Positions 9,027 through 16,355 of a stretch of DNA of 37,039 bases are shown one piece after another; the first letter of the stretch is position 1, and each line of letters opens with the position of its first letter. The DNA lies in the IMG/VR virus record IMGVR_UViG_3300050034_000195, positions 1 through 37,039 of that record, one strand, 5' to 3'. The DNA is from a virus. The notes below the pieces were generated by a model. The model was not told where the DNA came from and did not search any database. It was given only the letters and a program-made list of their open reading frames with translations. The translations under genes were made by a program, and so were the position numbers.

Positions 9027-10040
9027 TCAGGCGCCGATCAGGTAGGCCGTAGCCTGGTTGTTGGTGACTGCGGCGGTCAGCACGCCGCTGCCGCCCTGAT
9101 TGAAGATGGTGGTCTCGTCGCCTTCGATCTGCCAGACGACGTTATTGCCGCTCGCGCCGAGCTTGGTGGTCTTCAGGTTGCAGTAAGGGAAGTCCAGGTT
9201 CACGATCGAGGTACCGCTGGTGCCCGTGAAATTCACTTCCTGCAGCTCGTTGGTATTGAAGATGGGCCGAATATCCTCGGCGCTGCTGGCCGCGATGGTG
9301 GCGCTGAAACTCACCTTGCGCAAGCCCGTCATAGGGTAAGCTCCAAACAGCCCCAGACCTGGCGCAGTGTGATTCTTGACGCCGGTCGAAATCTTGACGG
9401 TGCCCGACATGAAGCGGCCGATCTTGGAGACGACTGCGCCGTGCGCGCCCACTGAGAAAACCACATCGGAACCCAGCATGTAAGCGTAAGAGGCGGGCAG
9501 CACCGGCAGCGCGCCAATCGCGCCGTCCACCCAGACGCCAGTGCCCAGAAAGTTCATTTCGAGTTGGATGGGGCCGCGCGCCGGGAAGGTAATGGTCAGA
9601 TCGGCAAGGCCCATGTCCACCAGGGTCCAGAAGACGGCGGCGGTGTCCTGCAGGTAGATGCTCGCGGCCGGAGCCTGCACCGTGGTCTCGTCGAAGCTGA
9701 TGGCATGGACGTACGGCCCGGGTCCGGTGAGGATGTCCTTGCCCATGGCAAAGGCCAAGGCCCAGCCTATCAGCCAATCGTCGGCGTCGGCTTTGAAGTT
9801 GAATGCCGAGTCCCAGCCCGTGATCAGACCTTGGGTGGCGAACTCGGTGCCCTTGCCGGCGAGCGCCTTGTCGCTGTAGCGCGTCTGCTTCAGCTCGCCC
9901 ACTGCCGATCCGTCGAACTTCTGGCGGCGCGTCATGCTGGCGGTCACGGTCGGTGTGTTGTAGACTGCCTGTTTGTTCGGGCTCAGCACCAGGTTTCGGG
10001 CTGTGATCTTCTGAAATTCAAAATTATACGGTCCAGCCAT
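9027..10040 (-). CDS. Major tail tube protein (non-contractile tail)
   Basis: 337 residues, beta-rich with few charged clusters, located between gp37-type head-tail genes and the tail chaperone. Segments such as ADLTITFPARGPIQLEMNFLGTG and the final beta strands resemble tube proteins of siphophages. No sheath gene of about 400-500 residues precedes it, unlike Mu, so the tail should be non-contractile. A strong terminator directly follows, as expected for a high-copy structural gene. ATG at 10040 overlaps the previous stop as TGATG; a GTG one codon earlier is also possible. Confidence 0.75.
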   Translation of the reverse strand: MAGPYNFEFQKITARNLVLSPNKQAVYNTPTVTASMTRRQKFDGSAVGELKQTRYSDKALAGKGTEFATQGLITGWDSAFNFKADADDWLIGWALAFAMGKDILTGPGPYVHAISFDETTVQAPAASIYLQDTAAVFWTLVDMGLADLTITFPARGPIQLEMNFLGTGVWVDGAIGALPVLPASYAYMLGSDVVFSVGAHGAVVSKIGRFMSGTVKISTGVKNHTAPGLGLFGAYPMTGLRKVSFSATIAASSAEDIRPIFNTNELQEVNFTGTSGTSIVNLDFPYCNLKTTKLGASGNNVVWQIEGDETTIFNQGGSGVLTAAVTNNQATAYLIGA

Positions 10041-10342
10041 CACTCACCATCCTTCACGCCGCGCTGGCGCGATCCGCCGCGCGGCTGTACATCTTCGCTC
10101 ACAGCGTTGGCCGTGGCCTCAACATCCTCGAGAACTTCTTCGAGAATCGCTTCACCTTCGAACCGCTCGTGGCGCAGCAGATGGTTCCATTCGTAGCTGC
10201 GTTCAATTTCCTGCGCCTCGCCGGCCTTGAAGTGGAAGTGCCGACGTCCGTTGGCCCAGCCCACAGTTCCCGCTTCGCCGGCCATGCGCCGGCCAGCCTC
10301 GCTGAGCTGAATTGTGATGAAATCGGGGCGTGCTTTGCTCAT
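10040..10342 (-). CDS. Hypothetical protein between gp37 and tail tube
   Basis: 100 residues, unrecognised. The N-terminal part contains FITIQLSEAGRRMAGEAGTVGW, with a likely strand and short helix; the C-terminal part is acidic then basic. It overlaps both neighbours by TGATG junctions, so it is translationally coupled to head-tail connector genes and is probably a virion or assembly protein. Nothing more can be said from sequence. Confidence 0.6.
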   Translation of the reverse strand: MSKARPDFITIQLSEAGRRMAGEAGTVGWANGRRHFHFKAGEAQEIERSYEWNHLLRHERFEGEAILEEVLEDVEATANAVSEDVQPRGGSRQRGVKDGE

Positions 10343-10842
10343 CAGTTGTCCTCACTTCCTGGCGTCGGTGTGCCGGCAGCCAGTGTGCCGGGGAACTGGG
10401 CAATGGCGCAGACCTCGACGGTGCAGATGTAGATCTGCCCCACGATGTCATCCGGCAGTTTGCCGATACCCTTGAGAGCCACCGGCTCAGTGACCGACCC
10501 ATCCGGCAGTGTCAAGCGCGCGCCGGCCACCAGCGGCAGCACCAAGGCCACGACGGCCAGTGTGGCCGTGCGCTGGGCTTCCTTGCTGGTCAGGTTCTCA
10601 GCCGCACACCAGATCTCGAAGATGTGGCTCACATCGTAGGTGAGCCATTGATTGTCACCCTGGTTTCTGTATTCGGTGCTGACGTAGCGCTGGCGCGCGC
10701 AGGGCATCTGGAGCACGAGCTGGTCGTCGTCGTTGATGTCGTTGTCGCCGATCGCACCGACATAGATACCTATCAGTCCAGCGGTGAACACGGCCAGCAA
10801 CGTCTGCTCCACGTCTCCCGGCAATACCATCGAGGCCGGCAT
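10342..10842 (-). CDS. Mu gp37-like tail terminator/connector protein (DUF1834-like)
   Basis: 166 residues. Position after gp36 and gpG homologues and before the tube gene is that of Mu gp37. The sequence pattern agrees: an N-terminal helix, then IGIYVGAIGDNDINDDDQ, then a region with multiple beta strands (QYRN...WLTYDVSHIFEIWCAAEN). Gp37-type proteins act at the head-tail interface. It starts at an ATG overlapping the upstream stop (TGATG). Family membership is from memory of pattern and synteny. Confidence 0.6.
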   Translation of the reverse strand: MPASMVLPGDVEQTLLAVFTAGLIGIYVGAIGDNDINDDDQLVLQMPCARQRYVSTEYRNQGDNQWLTYDVSHIFEIWCAAENLTSKEAQRTATLAVVALVLPLVAGARLTLPDGSVTEPVALKGIGKLPDDIVGQIYICTVEVCAIAQFPGTLAAGTPTPGSEDN

Positions 10843-11459
10843 CAGCGGATCTCCAATCCGGACTGTTTAGCAGCCTGGGCCACGTAGAGTTCGGTTTCTT
10901 GCTGGATCCGCGCGGGATCTTCCGGCCGGAAGACCAGGTAGGGCCTTGCCGGGATGTGGATGTGCCGGGAGAACCCCCGCACGTTGACCACGCCGATGCC
11001 GCTGGAAGTCTTGCGCCGCACCGTCTGCTTGCGGCCCAGCTTGTTGGTGATCTGCTGCTTCTGAAAGGTGTCACGGCTGCGCTGCCGCCGCGTGTAGCTG
11101 TAAGGCTTCACCTTCTGGCTGCCGTCGAACCCTTCCTGGTGAACCCAGGCATAGTTGAGGCCGGTGCCGATCACTACAGAGTTGCCCTGGGCAGCGAAGG
11201 TGATCGAGTTGAGCAGCCTCCCGGTATCGATCAACAGCTTGTGGCCGGAGGAGTACTTCCGCCAGCTCCGCGACGCATCGCTCAGCGGCGCCCAGGAGCC
11301 GGCCGGAGATCCGGATTCGCGGAATGTCAGCCGCACGCTCTTGAGCTGGCCAAGCCCGATGATGCGGAGCAGTTGCTCCTTCGCACCCAGCGAAAGAGCG
11401 AACTGGCGCAGCGAGACCGTCACGTTGGACGCATCGGATTTGATGACTACGGCGGCCAT
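10842..11459 (-). CDS. Phage virion morphogenesis protein (Mu gpG / tail completion family)
   Basis: 205 residues. Hallmarks are WAPLSDASRS, LLIDTGRLLNSITF and NYAWVHQEGFDG, the 'W-x-P-L-S ... L-x-D-T-G-x-L ... Y-A-x-x-H-Q-x-G' pattern of the gpG/virion morphogenesis family that joins tails to heads. A central basic insert (about 120-165) precedes IPARPYLVF, another conserved element near the C-terminus. ATG overlaps the upstream stop as TAATG. Function comes from the established family; partners would be portal-side connector proteins and the tail terminator. Confidence 0.85.
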   Translation of the reverse strand: MAAVVIKSDASNVTVSLRQFALSLGAKEQLLRIIGLGQLKSVRLTFRESGSPAGSWAPLSDASRSWRKYSSGHKLLIDTGRLLNSITFAAQGNSVVIGTGLNYAWVHQEGFDGSQKVKPYSYTRRQRSRDTFQKQQITNKLGRKQTVRRKTSSGIGVVNVRGFSRHIHIPARPYLVFRPEDPARIQQETELYVAQAAKQSGLEIR

Positions 11460-11893
11460 TAAACGAACCCTTCCAGGTCATGCTCGCCAAAGATCAAACG
11501 CTTGGTGCTCTTCTGCACGCTGGAGTCGGCCGTCTGCGGAGTGCTACCCACAGGCTGGTCGAGCGTGGCCTTGCCCGTGGAGACCTGGCCAAGAAAAGCG
11601 ATCGCATCCTCGTAGGCTTGGCGGATGATTTCGCCGTTCTTGGCGTTGCGGCGGCGACGGAAGAGTAGCCAGACCGCGATATCCAGCGTCTTGCCCTTAA
11701 CATCGTCGCCAGCCTGCAGGGGAGTCTGGTAGCGCTGCCGGCAGTAGCTGTCCACGATGCCCGACGCCTCTTCGAGCGCGGCGCTCACCATGGGGGCGTT
11801 CACCGTGTTCGTGGCGTCGTCGCAGGTGAGCCCCACCAGCTCCGCCTGGGTCAGGCGGAGCGGCACAAGGTCGGATTGGACAGCGTAGGCCAA
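11459..11893 (-). CDS. DUF1320 head-tail connector (Mu gp36-like)
   Basis: 144 residues. MAYAVQSDLVPLRLTQAELVGL, then VSAALEEASGIVDSYCRQRYQTPL and IAVWLLFRRRR are characteristic of DUF1320 (Mu gp36), a helical adaptor of the gp6/gp15 connector type that docks under the portal. It starts at TTG, preceded by GAAGGG at suitable spacing; no better in-frame ATG exists upstream. It is coupled to the gpG-like gene by a TAATG overlap. Confidence 0.88.
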   Translation of the reverse strand: MAYAVQSDLVPLRLTQAELVGLTCDDATNTVNAPMVSAALEEASGIVDSYCRQRYQTPLQAGDDVKGKTLDIAVWLLFRRRRNAKNGEIIRQAYEDAIAFLGQVSTGKATLDQPVGSTPQTADSSVQKSTKRLIFGEHDLEGFV

Positions 11894-11896
11894 CGG

Positions 11897-12127
11897 TTAC
11901 CCTTCGACGGCGGGTTCGACTTCAGTGGGTTTGGCGGTGGGGGTGGCGATCGGCTTGGCCGCGCCAAGCTCTTCCAGCCTGGTGGCGTCTTCGCCAGTCA
12001 AGGTGATCAGCGAGTTGCGCGGGTAGTATTTGCCATCATGGCGGATCGGATGGATGACGACGTGGGTCTTATTCCCTTTGGGGATCTCGACCTCGGCGGA
12101 TTCGGGTTGGTTCTTGGCTCGGGCCAT
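11897..12127 (-). CDS. Small hypothetical protein in head-tail region
   Basis: 76 residues. Starts MARAKNQPESAEVEIPKGNK, then HDGKYYPRNSLITLTGEDATRLEELGAAKP and a Pro/Thr-rich acidic end. The 'DGK-x-Y-P-x-x-S-L-I-x-L-x-x-x-x-A-x-R-L' pattern occurs in small phage proteins encoded next to DUF1320 genes, whose function is unknown to me. It lies just after the capsid terminator and three bases before the gp36 start. Confidence 0.7.
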   Translation of the reverse strand: MARAKNQPESAEVEIPKGNKTHVVIHPIRHDGKYYPRNSLITLTGEDATRLEELGAAKPIATPTAKPTEVEPAVEG

Positions 12128-12146
12128 CGGAGTTTGCCTTTCTTTG

Positions 12147-12180
12147 GAAAACGAGCGCGGACCGTTCAGATCCGCGCTCG
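12147..12180 (-). terminator. Terminator hairpin after the major capsid gene
   Basis: Minus-strand CGAGCGCGGA (12180-12171), 9-nt loop, TCCGCGCTCG (12161-12152), then TTTTCC. It is a perfect 10-bp stem with a short U-run, 30 bases after the capsid stop. It probably limits read-through from the capsid gene into connector and tail genes, matching the hairpin after the tube gene. Confidence 0.78.
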
Positions 12181-12210
12181 GCTCAATTAACGGTTACCGA
12201 TTGCGGCCGT

Positions 12211-13197
12211 TTAGCCGGCGACCGGAGCGGCGACGGCGCCCATGGTGGGAGCGGCAACGCAGCCGGAGAAGAGGTAGATGGTTTCCTGGGCGGTGATGCG
12301 TGTGTCCCAGTACCAGTCCACCGAGACCACATCGCCCTTGGCGTCCAGATCGGGAAGCGGGAATTCCAGCACGCCATAGCCGTCCACAGTCATGGGAGCC
12401 GCGGACCAGGAGAACGTCTTGAGGGCGCTCAGATCGTCCATGCTCGACGCCTGCTGCACCGAGACCAACAGCGCATTGACACCCCAGACGTAGGAGGCGT
12501 TGTTGCCCTTGTCCAGGGAGACGGCCGCCGCACGCACGCACTGCACGCCGAAAACCTGGGTGAGCTGCTCTATGGTGATGGCGCCACCGGCGGTGTACTT
12601 GAAGCGCTCGATGATGTCCGGATGGTTGCAGAGAGCGGTCACCACGGGATCGCTGAGGATCAGGTGCGTTGCCTCGACACCCGATTGCCGGACCAGAGCC
12701 TTGGCGGCCTCGACCACAGGAACGGGATGCGAAGCGCCGGTGTAGTTGTCCCACATCGAGGTGCCGGAGATGGTCTGATTGTTGGTGACGTTGGCCAGGG
12801 TGGTGACGAGCTGCGCAATGTAGTTCTCGCGGTCGAGCGAGATCTTGTCGATCAGCCGGCGGGTGGCCGCCTGCTTTTCACTGAAGCCCAGGCCAAGGGC
12901 GTACTGCTCCTGTTCGTAGGGTACGATGGCGCGCAGGGCGCGGCTCTTGCAGAAGTACGGATACTCGGAATAGTTCATCCGGTCCGTCTGCGGCGTGGTG
13001 CCGGGGGCGCGCAAGGTTTGGCGGTCGAGCCGCTGATTCGAGCGATCGAAGACGGTGTACTGGAAGCTCTGGCGGCCGACAGGCACGCGCGGAGCGATCA
13101 GATCCCCCACGAACGCATTATTGCGAAAACTCTTGGCGTAGTTGGAAAGAGCTACGTTGAGAGTTCCCGCCGGAAGACTTGGTGCGAAACTGCCCAT
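12211..13197 (-). CDS. Major capsid protein
   Basis: 328 residues in the exact place of the Mu/B3 major head protein, after protease and cement genes. Features match a HK97-fold capsid of the B3/D3112 type: N-terminal NYAKSFRNNAFVGDLIAPRVPVG, then a beta region, a central spine helix (SEKQAATRRLIDKISLDREN), and the A-domain segment with LTQVFGVQCVRAAAVSLDKG and WGVNALLVSV. It starts at ATG 13197; a hairpin terminator follows the stop. It assembles the icosahedral head on the gpI-derived scaffold. Confidence 0.88.
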   Translation of the reverse strand: MGSFAPSLPAGTLNVALSNYAKSFRNNAFVGDLIAPRVPVGRQSFQYTVFDRSNQRLDRQTLRAPGTTPQTDRMNYSEYPYFCKSRALRAIVPYEQEQYALGLGFSEKQAATRRLIDKISLDRENYIAQLVTTLANVTNNQTISGTSMWDNYTGASHPVPVVEAAKALVRQSGVEATHLILSDPVVTALCNHPDIIERFKYTAGGAITIEQLTQVFGVQCVRAAAVSLDKGNNASYVWGVNALLVSVQQASSMDDLSALKTFSWSAAPMTVDGYGVLEFPLPDLDAKGDVVSVDWYWDTRITAQETIYLFSGCVAAPTMGAVAAPVAG

Positions 13198-13241
13198 TTG
13201 TTTGACTCGCTTTCTTCCGCACTCGCGGAGGGAGAATCCAA

Positions 13242-13275
13242 CCGGGCCGCGGCCTTAGAGGCGTATGCGGCCCGG
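13242..13275 (-). other. GC-rich hairpin between cement and capsid genes
   Basis: Inverted repeat CCGGGCCGC (13242-13250) and GCGGCCCGG (13267-13275), a 9-bp perfect stem with 16-base loop in the 90-base gap between two late genes. There is no U-run on the minus strand, so an mRNA-processing or stabilising hairpin before the capsid message is more likely than a terminator. Role is inference. Confidence 0.5.
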
Positions 13276-13287
13276 ACTTCAATCGGT

Positions 13288-13983
13288 TTAGCTGAGAGCG
13301 GCCGTGCCGACCAGCGACCGCACGTTCCACACGGTGGCCATGGCCTCAAGCTCGACGCCATCGCCCTGTGCAGCAAACGTGACCACATGTTTGGCCCCGT
13401 TGATCCCGTTGGCTGCTGTGGTGATGGTGTGCGCGTGCGCCGTCTCGGCCGTGATAAAGACGCGTGTTCCATCCTGGTTGGCCGTGGGCTGCACCAGCGT
13501 CATGGCCAAGGCTGCAGCGGATCCGATGCCGGACGTTCCTGGAGTCACCGGGATTGCTCCAGCGACGGTGTAGTGCGTGACGGCGTCCTGGGTGGGGCCG
13601 GTATCCGGCGTGACGAACACGACGATATAATCGCCGGCGTTGCTGCCGCTGGAGACTGCGCGCGCCACGATGTTCTGGTTGGTCGCACCGGTTGCGGGAA
13701 CAAGCTGCCCGGCGGCGTTGGTGATCAGATTCTGTCCAGCCTGGACCGCCGCACCGATGATGGCAACTGCCTCGCCCTCGTAGATGGCCGAGAGGGAGTC
13801 GCCAGCGTAGACGGTGGACTCTTCAAGAATCGCAAAGGCGGCCGCGTTGGCGACGCTGGCGATTGCCAGGGTGGCATCGTTCGCGCCCTGTACGAGCGCC
13901 AAGCCTCGGGTCATCCCTGCGGCTGCGGCAACGTAGCTCCGGCGTTGCGGATTGCCGGTTACGCCAGTGGTTTCGACATTCAT
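13288..13983 (-). CDS. Capsid cement/decoration protein (DUF2190-like) with C-terminal beta extension
   Basis: 231 residues. The first ~125 residues match the DUF2190 cement fold: repeated 'A-V-A-G-x-x-L' turns such as GMTRGLALVQG, GEAVAIIGAAVQAGQNLITNAAGQLVPATG and SSGSNAGDYIVVFV. The remaining ~100 residues form a second beta domain with TAETAHAHTITTAANGINGA and FAAQGDGVELEAMATVWNV, resembling head-fibre/spike trimerisation domains. It therefore appears to be a cement protein fused to an exposed module on the capsid. It lies directly upstream of the capsid gene, as in other Mu-like phages. Confidence 0.75.
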   Translation of the reverse strand: MNVETTGVTGNPQRRSYVAAAAGMTRGLALVQGANDATLAIASVANAAAFAILEESTVYAGDSLSAIYEGEAVAIIGAAVQAGQNLITNAAGQLVPATGATNQNIVARAVSSGSNAGDYIVVFVTPDTGPTQDAVTHYTVAGAIPVTPGTSGIGSAAALAMTLVQPTANQDGTRVFITAETAHAHTITTAANGINGAKHVVTFAAQGDGVELEAMATVWNVRSLVGTAALS

Positions 13984-14103
13984 TGACTCACCCCTCCTCA
14001 GGGCCGTTGCTCAAAAAGCGCTGGGCGAGCATGGCAGCCCAGCATTTTCCACGACGCCATACCGTCGCCGCCTCACCGCGTCGCCGCAGCTAGCGTTGGA
14101 ATT

Positions 14104-14736
14104 CTAGACAGCGCCCGCGCTTGCGTTGCCCGGCTTGGTCAGCACGGGATTCTCCTGCGCCACCTGAGTCAGGGCCTCGCCGTAGCTGATGCTCTTTTCG
14201 CTGGCACGTTTGGAAGCCAGTGCGTGCAGCTGCACAGAGTTCGGGTTGGCCTTTTCGCCGTAGTCCACAGTGGTGGCATGATCGGCAGCCTGGGGCGTGA
14301 ACCTTGTGCCGGTGGGAACCACCGCGGGCAAGCCCTCCATGAAGTTCTCGAGCACCTGGAGCGGGCTCAGCGTCTTCTTTGCGTCGCCCTCGCCAAACTC
14401 GACAGTGTTGCTCAGGCCGGCCAGCTCCGCGAACAGCAACTCGGCGCCCATCTTGCTGAAGGCGGGGACCCACTTGCCCTTCTGCTTCAACCGGGCGATG
14501 GCTTCCTGTGCTTTCGTCTTCAGTTCCGCTTCGGCAAGCTTGCCGGAGCGTTCAGCGAACGACGCAGTCTGAGTGGCGAGCTGCGCCTTGAGGGGCTCGA
14601 CAGCCGCGGTGACGGCCGTATTCACAGCCGAAGTCACGAGCGCCGTCACATCGGCCTCGCTGAAGGTTTTGGGCGTTCCGACGCCAAGTAGTCCGGCAAA
14701 ATATTCCTTGACTTGATCGGCAATAGACTTTTCCAT
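14104..14736 (-). CDS. Possible internal scaffold gene (Mu Z-like), in frame inside gpI
   Basis: In Mu the scaffold protein Z is translated from an in-frame internal start within gene I. Here an internal ATG (14736) begins MEKSIADQVKEYFAGLLG, exactly at the protease-to-scaffold boundary, preceded by GAGGAG with a 3-base gap to the ATG. The product would be 210 residues of coiled-coil scaffold. The SD spacing is short, so this is a candidate only. Confidence 0.45.
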   Translation of the reverse strand: MEKSIADQVKEYFAGLLGVGTPKTFSEADVTALVTSAVNTAVTAAVEPLKAQLATQTASFAERSGKLAEAELKTKAQEAIARLKQKGKWVPAFSKMGAELLFAELAGLSNTVEFGEGDAKKTLSPLQVLENFMEGLPAVVPTGTRFTPQAADHATTVDYGEKANPNSVQLHALASKRASEKSISYGEALTQVAQENPVLTKPGNASAGAV

Positions 14737-15438
14737 CTGCTCCTCTTCCTCGCCGAAGTCCACCTCAATGAACTTGCGGCCGTTGTCGTCGAACTGCACG
14801 TCTTGCAACCCTTTGACCTCGGGCGGCATTGCGCCCAGGTAACCCACATGCCGAAGTCCGGAGATCTTGCCATCCGCTCCGGTATAGAACGATGCCGACC
14901 GTTTCTTGTAGCGGCCAGCCTGGCGCATCTCATTGAACTGCGGATCGACCTGGCGCTCTTTTGCGAGCAGCAGATCGCCACGCACCGCAAGACGATCGAC
15001 CCAGCCAAAAGCGGGGAGGTTGTCTTGCGGATGCCCCACTGTTACGGGCGCTTCGTGGAAGGATGGGTCGTAATTCTGAACCACGCGCTCCAGGTCGTCG
15101 CGCGTCACGAGGCCTTTGCCTTTCGCGCGATAGTCGCCGGCGCGGAAGATCTCGATCCAGGGCGCGGGACTTTCGGCATGGTCGGTGTGAAGATGGTTCT
15201 TTTGAAAACTGGTGATATCGAGGCCCGCGGACTTTGCCTCGGCTGCTATCTTTGCGGCCGTGGCCGCCTTGGCTTTCGCTGGCAGGTCGGTGTGGGCAAA
15301 CATCGAAAGAGCCGATTCGCAATGATCCTTGGTATCGACCGGCAGATGCCACGTCGAAATATCGCCAGGATCGCCCACATAGGCGAACTTATCCGCCGTA
15401 AGTGAAACACCATCCACCGTTTTGGTTATCGTCGCCAC
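14104..15438 (-). CDS. Mu gpI-like prohead protease/scaffold with extra N-terminal domain
   Basis: 444 residues from a GTG start. Residues ~1-80 form a separate small domain (DKFAYVGDPGDISTWHLP ... AALSMFAHT-like helix ... KIAAEAKSAGLDI) that I associate with DUF6582-type domains. From ~90 it is the Mu-I peptidase (U35-like): PWIEIFRAGDYRAKGKGLVTRDDLERVV, APVTVGHPQD (catalytic His candidate), GWVDRLAV, and SFYTGADGKISGLRHVGYLGA (catalytic Ser candidate). After ~235 an acidic EEEEQ stretch leads to a helical Ala/Glu/Lys-rich scaffold with a basic end. It is self-cleaving and matures the prohead. There are 71 bases to the gpF gene upstream. Confidence 0.88.
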   Translation of the reverse strand: MATITKTVDGVSLTADKFAYVGDPGDISTWHLPVDTKDHCESALSMFAHTDLPAKAKAATAAKIAAEAKSAGLDITSFQKNHLHTDHAESPAPWIEIFRAGDYRAKGKGLVTRDDLERVVQNYDPSFHEAPVTVGHPQDNLPAFGWVDRLAVRGDLLLAKERQVDPQFNEMRQAGRYKKRSASFYTGADGKISGLRHVGYLGAMPPEVKGLQDVQFDDNGRKFIEVDFGEEEEQMEKSIADQVKEYFAGLLGVGTPKTFSEADVTALVTSAVNTAVTAAVEPLKAQLATQTASFAERSGKLAEAELKTKAQEAIARLKQKGKWVPAFSKMGAELLFAELAGLSNTVEFGEGDAKKTLSPLQVLENFMEGLPAVVPTGTRFTPQAADHATTVDYGEKANPNSVQLHALASKRASEKSISYGEALTQVAQENPVLTKPGNASAGAV

Positions 15439-15509
15439 TGGAGCTATCTTCAGCTCAGGTAGCTTTAGCCATTGCGGCAGATGGCAAACTCGCGCTCTAT
15501 GGCGAGAAG

Positions 15510-16355
15510 CTATGCGGCGATGCGGAAGATTTTCCCAAATCCAGGCTGCGGAACTTTCAACTGTGCCAGCAATGGAAGCCGCAACAGACCGGGCTCGTTC
15601 GCATTCTTGTCCGCCTTCATCGCTTCGCTCTCAAGGATCGGAATCACCGAGCAGCGGCAGTTGAATCCATTCGGCGGGTAGATCTTCATCCACACTGGAT
15701 CCTCGGCCCTGGCTGTGAATTGATCGATCACCTCGTGTTCGGGCCGCACACGATCGTCGCCAACCGTCCAGTACTGCCAGAAAGGCAGTACGTCCGTCAC
15801 GGCCGGGTCCTTCATCTGCTCGTAGCGTCCCAGGCTGAAAGCCTTCTGCATAGCCGTCTGGAATGCGGTATCGAGTGTGAAGGCATTCAGCTGCGCAATG
15901 CCGGCGTCGTCGGTGAGCTTGTTCACCGCCGCCTCGAAGTCTGCTGCGGTGCCACCCTTTTTCGCCACACCGGCCAGCGCGTCGCGGATCTTCGCAATCA
16001 GCCGCACATCGGCGGCACCGGCCAGGGTGAACGCATCCTTCCGGTACTGCGCCGTGAGCCCGTCGAAGACATCCTTGTTCACCGGGACCAGGCTGCCAAT
16101 GTAATCGGAGATGTCGTCTGATGGAAGATCGGTCGAGAAGCCCGCGGAGAGATCGGTCGAGTCGTCGTCAAAATTGACACTCAGCCGCGAGCTGCTCACC
16201 ATCTGCAACAGGTTCCCGGTCTTCTTATGGACGTGCTTCAGAATCTGCGCGCGGCCCAGAATATTGCTGGCGGCCAGGTGGCGCGCCAGCAGATCGCCCA
16301 TGCGGTGCTGCACGGCAGCGTCGCGCATGATTCCGTGATGTAGGTGAAGAGCCAA
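15510..16355 (-). CDS. Mu gpF-like minor head protein
   Basis: 281 residues. The C-terminal motif YWTVGDDRVRPEHEVID ... DPVWMKIYPPNGFNCRCSV is diagnostic of the phage Mu F / SPP1 gp7 head morphogenesis family. The N-terminal half is helical, as usual. The family's members sit at the portal vertex and help start head assembly or DNA entry. The ORF reaches a TTG at 16355 directly after the portal stop, with only a weak SD; an ATG at 16328 (MRDAAVQHRMGDLL) is the alternative. Order portal-F-I is the Mu order. Confidence 0.9.
   Translation of the reverse strand: MALHLHHGIMRDAAVQHRMGDLLARHLAASNILGRAQILKHVHKKTGNLLQMVSSSRLSVNFDDDSTDLSAGFSTDLPSDDISDYIGSLVPVNKDVFDGLTAQYRKDAFTLAGAADVRLIAKIRDALAGVAKKGGTAADFEAAVNKLTDDAGIAQLNAFTLDTAFQTAMQKAFSLGRYEQMKDPAVTDVLPFWQYWTVGDDRVRPEHEVIDQFTARAEDPVWMKIYPPNGFNCRCSVIPILESEAMKADKNANEPGLLRLPLLAQLKVPQPGFGKIFRIAA

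Noticed and set aside
12622-13986. 454-codon plus-strand ORF opposite capsid and cement genes
   Set aside because: Antisense to two recognisable structural genes; composition typical of a shadow frame.
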